A DNA stretch of 64,000 nucleotides from Austropuccinia psidii (lineage: Eukaryota > Basidiomycota > Pucciniomycetes > Pucciniales > Sphaerophragmiaceae). The notes below the pieces were generated by a model, which was given only the letters and a program-made list of their open reading frames with translations, ran no database searches and was not told the origin of the DNA. Shown here one piece after another: positions 59,897-64,000 of this stretch. How positions within the stretch are numbered: position 1 is the first letter of the stretch; each line of letters starts with the position of its first letter. Made by a program: the position numbers and the translations under genes. The DNA is taken from contig JALGQZ010000008.1 of NCBI GenBank assembly GCA_023105745.1, positions 26,053,866-26,117,865 of the forward strand. The letters are read 5' to 3'.

Positions 59897-59905
59897 TATA
59901 AATAG
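59897..59905 (+). promoter_or_regulatory. TATA box of LTR-B
   Basis: TATAAATAG within GGTATAAATAGAGGGG. Transcription would start about 30 bases downstream in the pyrimidine-rich CTCTCTCCACCC. Confidence 0.75.
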
Positions 59906-60049
59906 AGGGGCTCTCTCCACCCAAATTTCAACATCCCCCCCCATGAAAATTATATCCCATGCAAATTATATCCACTGCACAGTAGGAGCATAGGAATAAT
60001 TCATCCCTCATCTGGGAGGTAGTCCAGTATATTATAGTAAATTTACTTG

Positions 60050-60160
60050 CCCAGTAGCTAAGCTCAGTGGAAGTATAGTGTTGAAGATTACCCAGTAGCT
60101 AAGCTCAGTGGAATCTTATTATTATTAAAATAAAAATAAAATTACCCAGTACCCAAGAGT
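60050..60160 (+). repeat. Direct repeats in the R/U5 part of LTR-B
   Basis: CCCAGTAGCTAAGCTCAGTG occurs at about 60,050 and again at 60,091, and a weaker third copy (ACCCAGTACCCAAG) at about 60,144. Confidence 0.85.
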
Positions 60161-60805
60161 AGGGTTACTACTCTATTAAAATATTTCACCTAGTAAAATT
60201 AACACCATTTATCAAGATTTAAAAATAACTTACCCCTTTAAAAAAAATTAAATAACAAGGAATCTTACCTTTTAAATATAACAAATAAAATTATATTTTA
60301 TTATTAAACACTCTTAAAAAAAATAACGAACCTTTAAAAAATTATTTTACTCTATTATAACTTTACCTTAACAAAATTACCTTTATCAACACTCATCCAA
60401 CTTTCCAGAACACCTTAAAAAACCCATCTTACCAAATTTATATCACCAAGAAGAAACCACTCACCTCAATTTAACCAAAAAAAGATATTAAAATTAAACA
60501 GACAAGTATCTCATTAAAATATCAAATTTAACCAAAATAACTGACATTATTTTCATATTATTTATTGAATAGGTCTGATCTGAGACTGCTGAATTTTGTC
60601 TTCTGCAGTTGTAAAGCCACTTACTAATTTTATTTTGGTTTGTGAGCTCCAAGGAAGATTTTGTTCAGTATTTTAGGAGGGGCAGGCAATACACCCTTGC
60701 CACCCTTGGTTACAGGAGTTATTAGAAATTCAAAACTAGTTACCTGTGATTTCCCCCTCCAGGTACTGCCTCATTTTAATCCCACACAAGAGGAGTTCCC
60801 ACATC

Positions 60806-60823
60806 TGGTGTCCAAACAGTGGC
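60806..60823 (+). other. Putative primer-binding site of element B
   Basis: TGGTGTCCAAACAGTGGC begins two bases after the LTR end. TGG at this place is the usual complement of a tRNA CCA end. The tRNA was not identified. Confidence 0.5.
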
Positions 60824-60918
60824 CTGACAACCTCAACTTCAATAAGAAAATCAATTAAATTACAATCAATTAAAAAAATTCTTAACAACTCCAAGAATAC
60901 TATTTTTATAACAAAAAA

Positions 60919-63138
60919 ATGGATTCAAGCAATCAAAATCAGCCAAAACCATCATCTCCAAAATCTGAATCATCAACTCACTCTAATCATTACTATTATC
61001 CACCAAAGCAAGAAACAGAATTAGGAGAGGAATCAGAAAAATATTCTAATTTTCCTATTGCAACACCAAGAACCAATAAAAGGGACTTGAAGGTTGTGGA
61101 GAAATTTTTCCTTGATCTCCTTGAAAGAAATAAAATCAATAACTCAATACCAGAATCAAAGGAAGAAATAAATAAATCAAAAATGGATAAACCATCATCA
61201 TCAAAATTACCTGGTAGTATTGAAGAAATCCAGGAAGAAAACTTTAATGAAGAAACTGTTGAAGGACAGGAAGAAATGTCTTCAACAGAGAGACTTCAGA
61301 AGAAGATGATAGAAATGCAAGCAGAATTACTAGCACTAATCAAAAAGGAAGGCAAAAATAAATCATCAAGTTATACTCCATAAAATAGTCCACTTGAAGA
61401 ACAAACCACTCTTCCAAGATCATTCAGGCAGCATGGATCACCTTCACCTTATCCTAGACCCATGGCCACATCAACACCTTATACAGAACAAAGACAAAGT
61501 ACCTTACCAAGAAGAGTCAACATTTCTTCCCAAATGCCAACTCGATTACATCAAGAAATTACAAGAAACACTACTCCAATAGTGAAAATCAGAGACAAGG
61601 ACTATAATCTGTGGTTTGATGGAAAGGATGTTGAAAGATTCATCAAGAAAGTTGAAAATATTGCAGAAATTGAAGGAGAAAGTGGAAGAGACATTGCAAG
61701 ACAAATAGAATTTTGGACAAAAGATGAAGAAATCAGCTATCATATTAAAGGAATGCCAGGATATGAAACAGCTGATTGGGATCAATTGAAAGTGGATATG
61801 AAAAGAAGATGGGGAACAGTCTCACCTGAAAGAAGATACAGATTATCCTCAATCACTGATTTATTCACAAAAACTCAACAAGAAGGTGGAATAAGAAATA
61901 TGACCCAATACAGAAAATTCATTGGAGAATATGAAGCAATAATCACTTACCTCAAAAGATACCAATATATCCAAGGTGATATCAATCATAACCAGGAAAT
62001 ATTGGCCAGCCTTTCCACTAGTGTTCAAGAATCAATTTACAAAGAAATGATTAAAGACAGAGCTATGGTCCAAGCCTTGGGAGGAGGTTACATCATTCCA
62101 AGATTGGATATTTTGAAATTATACATTGAACAAGACTTGGAGGCCAAGGTACTGATTCAACAAAAGGAATTTTCTAAACCAAAACCTCCAGAAAATAAAA
62201 CAAGATTTGAGGATGAAATCTGGGATGAAGTTTCAAAAAAAGTAAAAGAACTCACCCAAAAGATCAAAAATCCTCCACAACCAGAGCCTCAACCAAGAAA
62301 TGAGGGAAAAGAATCAGTTAAAAAAGTTTTAAATCAACTCAAAACACTTTCAGAAGCAGTTAATCCACCAAGAAAGAACTGGAACAACAATCAAGAGCAA
62401 AGATTACCTCAAAATAATCAGCCATATAGGCCAAGGAATCCCTTACCACCATTTTCATCTAGTTACCAACCATACATACCAGCTCAAATGGCTCCAAGAC
62501 CACCATTGAAGTGTTCTTATTGCAAGGAAGAAGGACATACAGCAACTAGATGCACTCACCTTGCTGAAGATCTGGACAGAAGAATTGTCAGAACTCAAGG
62601 AGCATCTTACCTCTTCCCCAACTATCAGAGAGTACCTATGGAAGGAAATGAAAGTGCCAAAGACATAGTCAGGGCTTTTGCAAAAGAACAATCAGAGCTC
62701 AACAAGAAATTTATGGAAAAACCTATTATCAAAGAAAAACCAGAAGAAGAGGTTAAGCACACTGAAAAGAAATCAGAAGATAAATCAACCTCAATTGCTC
62801 ATGTTGAAGATTGGTCAAATTGGAAACCACTCACCATTTCCTCAGCCAATGACCCATTTGAATCACACATTGGATTAAGGCAGACCAAGCAAAGAATGGA
62901 AAGACAATCCCAAAATCAAGAGCCAAAGAAGAAAACAGCTCTTCCAGGAAATTACATTGAAGAAGAAAAAGAGGAAGAAAGAGTAATAATTCCCACCAAA
63001 TTCCAAAATTCAAATATTCCAAAACCAGACCAACCTGAGGAGGAAATTGAAAATATTGCCAATAAGAATGAAGATGAAGACATTCCAAAAGAAAAGAAAG
63101 TCATCAAACCTCAAAAAAACAAGTTGAAAGCAAACTAG
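60919..63138 (+). CDS. gag: gag of element B, one in-frame stop
   Basis: Starts at the first ATG after the leader (ACAAAAAAATGG) and runs 739 codons with a single TAA at 61,381-61,383 between SSSYTP and NSPLEEQ; both sides are in the same frame and read well. The N-terminus is Ser/Pro/Gln-rich and then acidic and helical. The capsid-like part covers about 61,610-62,180 (WFDGKDVERFIKKVENI, KVDMKRRWGTVSPERRYRL, QYRKFIGEYEAI). A linker rich in Pro/Asn leads to a zinc knuckle CSYCKEEGHTATRC (62,512-62,553) and a charged tail. It ends in TAG at 63,136, 16 bases after a slippery heptamer. The internal stop may have arisen from CAA by a C-to-T change; readthrough is possible but unproven. Confidence 0.85.
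63114..63120 (+). promoter_or_regulatory. Putative -1 ribosomal frameshift site (A_AAA_AAC)
   Basis: In the gag frame the codons are CAA AAA AAC AAG, so the heptamer is in the exact register for a -1 slip. The new frame starts CAA GTT GAA and is open to the window end (881 bases). Only a weak 4-bp stem is visible just downstream, so the stimulating structure is not evident by eye. Confidence 0.65.
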
Positions 63139-64000
63139 AAATTGACAAAATTATTAAGAAAATCATGCAACAAAAGATCAACCTCACCATTGAAGAAATC
63201 TTGAGGATGTCACCCAATTTTGTTCATAAATTACAAGAATTATCAGAAAAAGACAAGGAAAAAATTAAATCACTCAACTCAATGGATCTTCAAGAAAGAC
63301 TATTAACATTTGGATTCAAAGAAATACCAAAGCCCAAGATTCATTATGCTTGTCCTTTGGGATTTATGGAAATCTTCATTGGAAAGGAAGAATATTCTAT
63401 CAGAGAATTAGTGGACACTGAGGCAGAACTCAACATTATACCAGAAGAAATAGCAATCAAAGCTTCACTCACAACAAGAAATCTTAACATGAACCTTAGG
63501 GGAATTGGAGGCCATACTACTTCATTGGTTGCACTTTCAGAATTTACTCCAATCATCATGGATTCAGGTGAAAAAACTCAAATACACTTTTTTATTGCAA
63601 AAGGATCTGTCCATACAGTACTTGGTAGACCTTTCTTGGCAGACAATAACATTAGGCTGGAATTCTCCCACAAGCAAGGGGAAATACTGAGCTATCAAAA
63701 ACCTGATGAAAGAAGATTATGCATGCCAATATGCAAGCCTCAAGCACTTGGATGGCAAACTGGACCACCTAGAGGAATGGATTTATGTAATATGGCAAAA
63801 TTGGTCAGAAGTAGCCCAGGAAAGAAGCATCAAAATGCAAAAAGAGACAATACCATAATCAATTTAACCCAGAAGACCCAAGATTTATCCATATCTCCAA
63901 AAAGTGATAAATTTGGCCAAGATTTACAAAATACCCAATGGCCAAACAAGCTCAAAAGACAACTTGAAGACACAACCTCTGAAGATGAATTACCCAATAT
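63120..64000 (+). CDS. pol: Protease/pol of element B, 5' part, -1 frame of gag
   Basis: Open for 293 codons to the end of the window, without its own good start; expression would rely on the frameshift at 63,114. About 100 residues in lie LVDTEAELNIIPEE, then a flap-like RGIGGHTTSL, then VLGRPFLADNNI. This is the layout of Ty3/Gypsy retropepsins: active-site D-T-G-A, flap, and hydrophobic-G-R-PFL. The active site reads D-T-E-A instead of D-T-G-A, which should impair the enzyme. Reverse transcriptase would follow beyond the window. The overlapping small frames on either strand are not genes. Confidence 0.8.

Larger units (their letters stand above)
58989..60803 (+). repeat. 5' LTR of element B (LTR-B reference copy)
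   Basis: Right border: AGTTCCCACA at 60,794-60,803, followed within two bases by the TGGTGTCC of the likely primer-binding site. Left border: TGTG at 58,989 would give a TGTG...CACA pair, but it rests on one copy only and is uncertain. U3 holds repeated CACATG-type motifs (59,180-59,835), a TATA box (59,897) and direct repeats downstream. Eroded ends of the same family occur at 3,655-3,745 and 35,965-36,063. Confidence 0.6.
58989..64000 (+). mobile_element. Ty3/Gypsy-like retroelement B, runs off the window
   Basis: Structure: long LTR (about 58,989-60,803), putative primer-binding site (60,806 onward), short leader, gag (60,919-63,138) with a zinc knuckle, and protease/pol in the -1 frame to the end of the window. 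It is better preserved than element A, with one in-frame stop in gag and one suspect active-site substitution in the protease. It lies directly against the broken end of element A, suggesting it inserted into A. Confidence 0.8.

Overview
This window looks like a repeat-rich genome of a rust fungus (Pucciniales, Basidiomycota), most likely the myrtle rust Austropuccinia psidii or a close relative. The evidence is short spliceosomal introns (about 50-90 nt) in the host genes, an overall A+T-rich composition, very large Ty3/Gypsy-type retroelements with long LTRs, a Tnp2-type CACTA transposon, and a gag protein (56.2-58.7 kb) that I recall, from memory only, as an abundant family in that rust. 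The species assignment is inference. No rRNA gene, convincing tRNA gene or CRISPR array was seen.

Layout. 0.6-3.75 kb: eroded LTR fragments of two families, here called LTR-A and LTR-B. 5.69-6.2 kb: a minisatellite whose units fold on themselves. 6,392-13,468: a complete 7.08-kb CACTA (EnSpm-type) DNA transposon with 44-bp terminal inverted repeats and an AGC target duplication; its convergent accessory gene and tnp2 transposase gene are both broken. 13.5-14.3 kb: T-rich minisatellite. 14.3-41.2 kb: mostly very A+T-rich decayed sequence holding an eroded minus-strand coding relic (17.5-18.9 kb), an old copy of repeat C (21.6-22.6 kb), a tandem duplication with an unrecognised protein and a 30-bp array encoding a 10-residue repeat (29.2-31.3 kb), a 329-bp tandem duplication (31.7-32.4 kb) and an LTR-B end (36.0 kb).

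41.2-51 kb is the genic island. It holds a degraded intron-containing gene (41.2-42.96 kb, minus), a seven-exon Rrn6-like gene for a probable RNA polymerase I core-factor subunit (44,219-47,272, minus), and, divergently across a 1.4-kb shared upstream region, an intronless gene for a glycogen-targeting PP1 regulatory subunit of the Gac1/CBM21 type (48,686-50,947, plus).

51.7-64 kb is again retroelement. It holds repeat C with a GGCC-rich, CpG-poor core, then a Gypsy-like element A (5' LTR 54,141-55,545, gag with a probable intron, start of protease) that breaks off near 58.99 kb, and element B (LTR about 58,989-60,803, gag 60,919-63,138, then protease/pol in the -1 frame running off the window). 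In element B, gag and pol are joined by a canonical A_AAA_AAC slippery heptamer. The retroelements are strikingly poor in CpG compared with the genic island, which fits methylation-driven decay.
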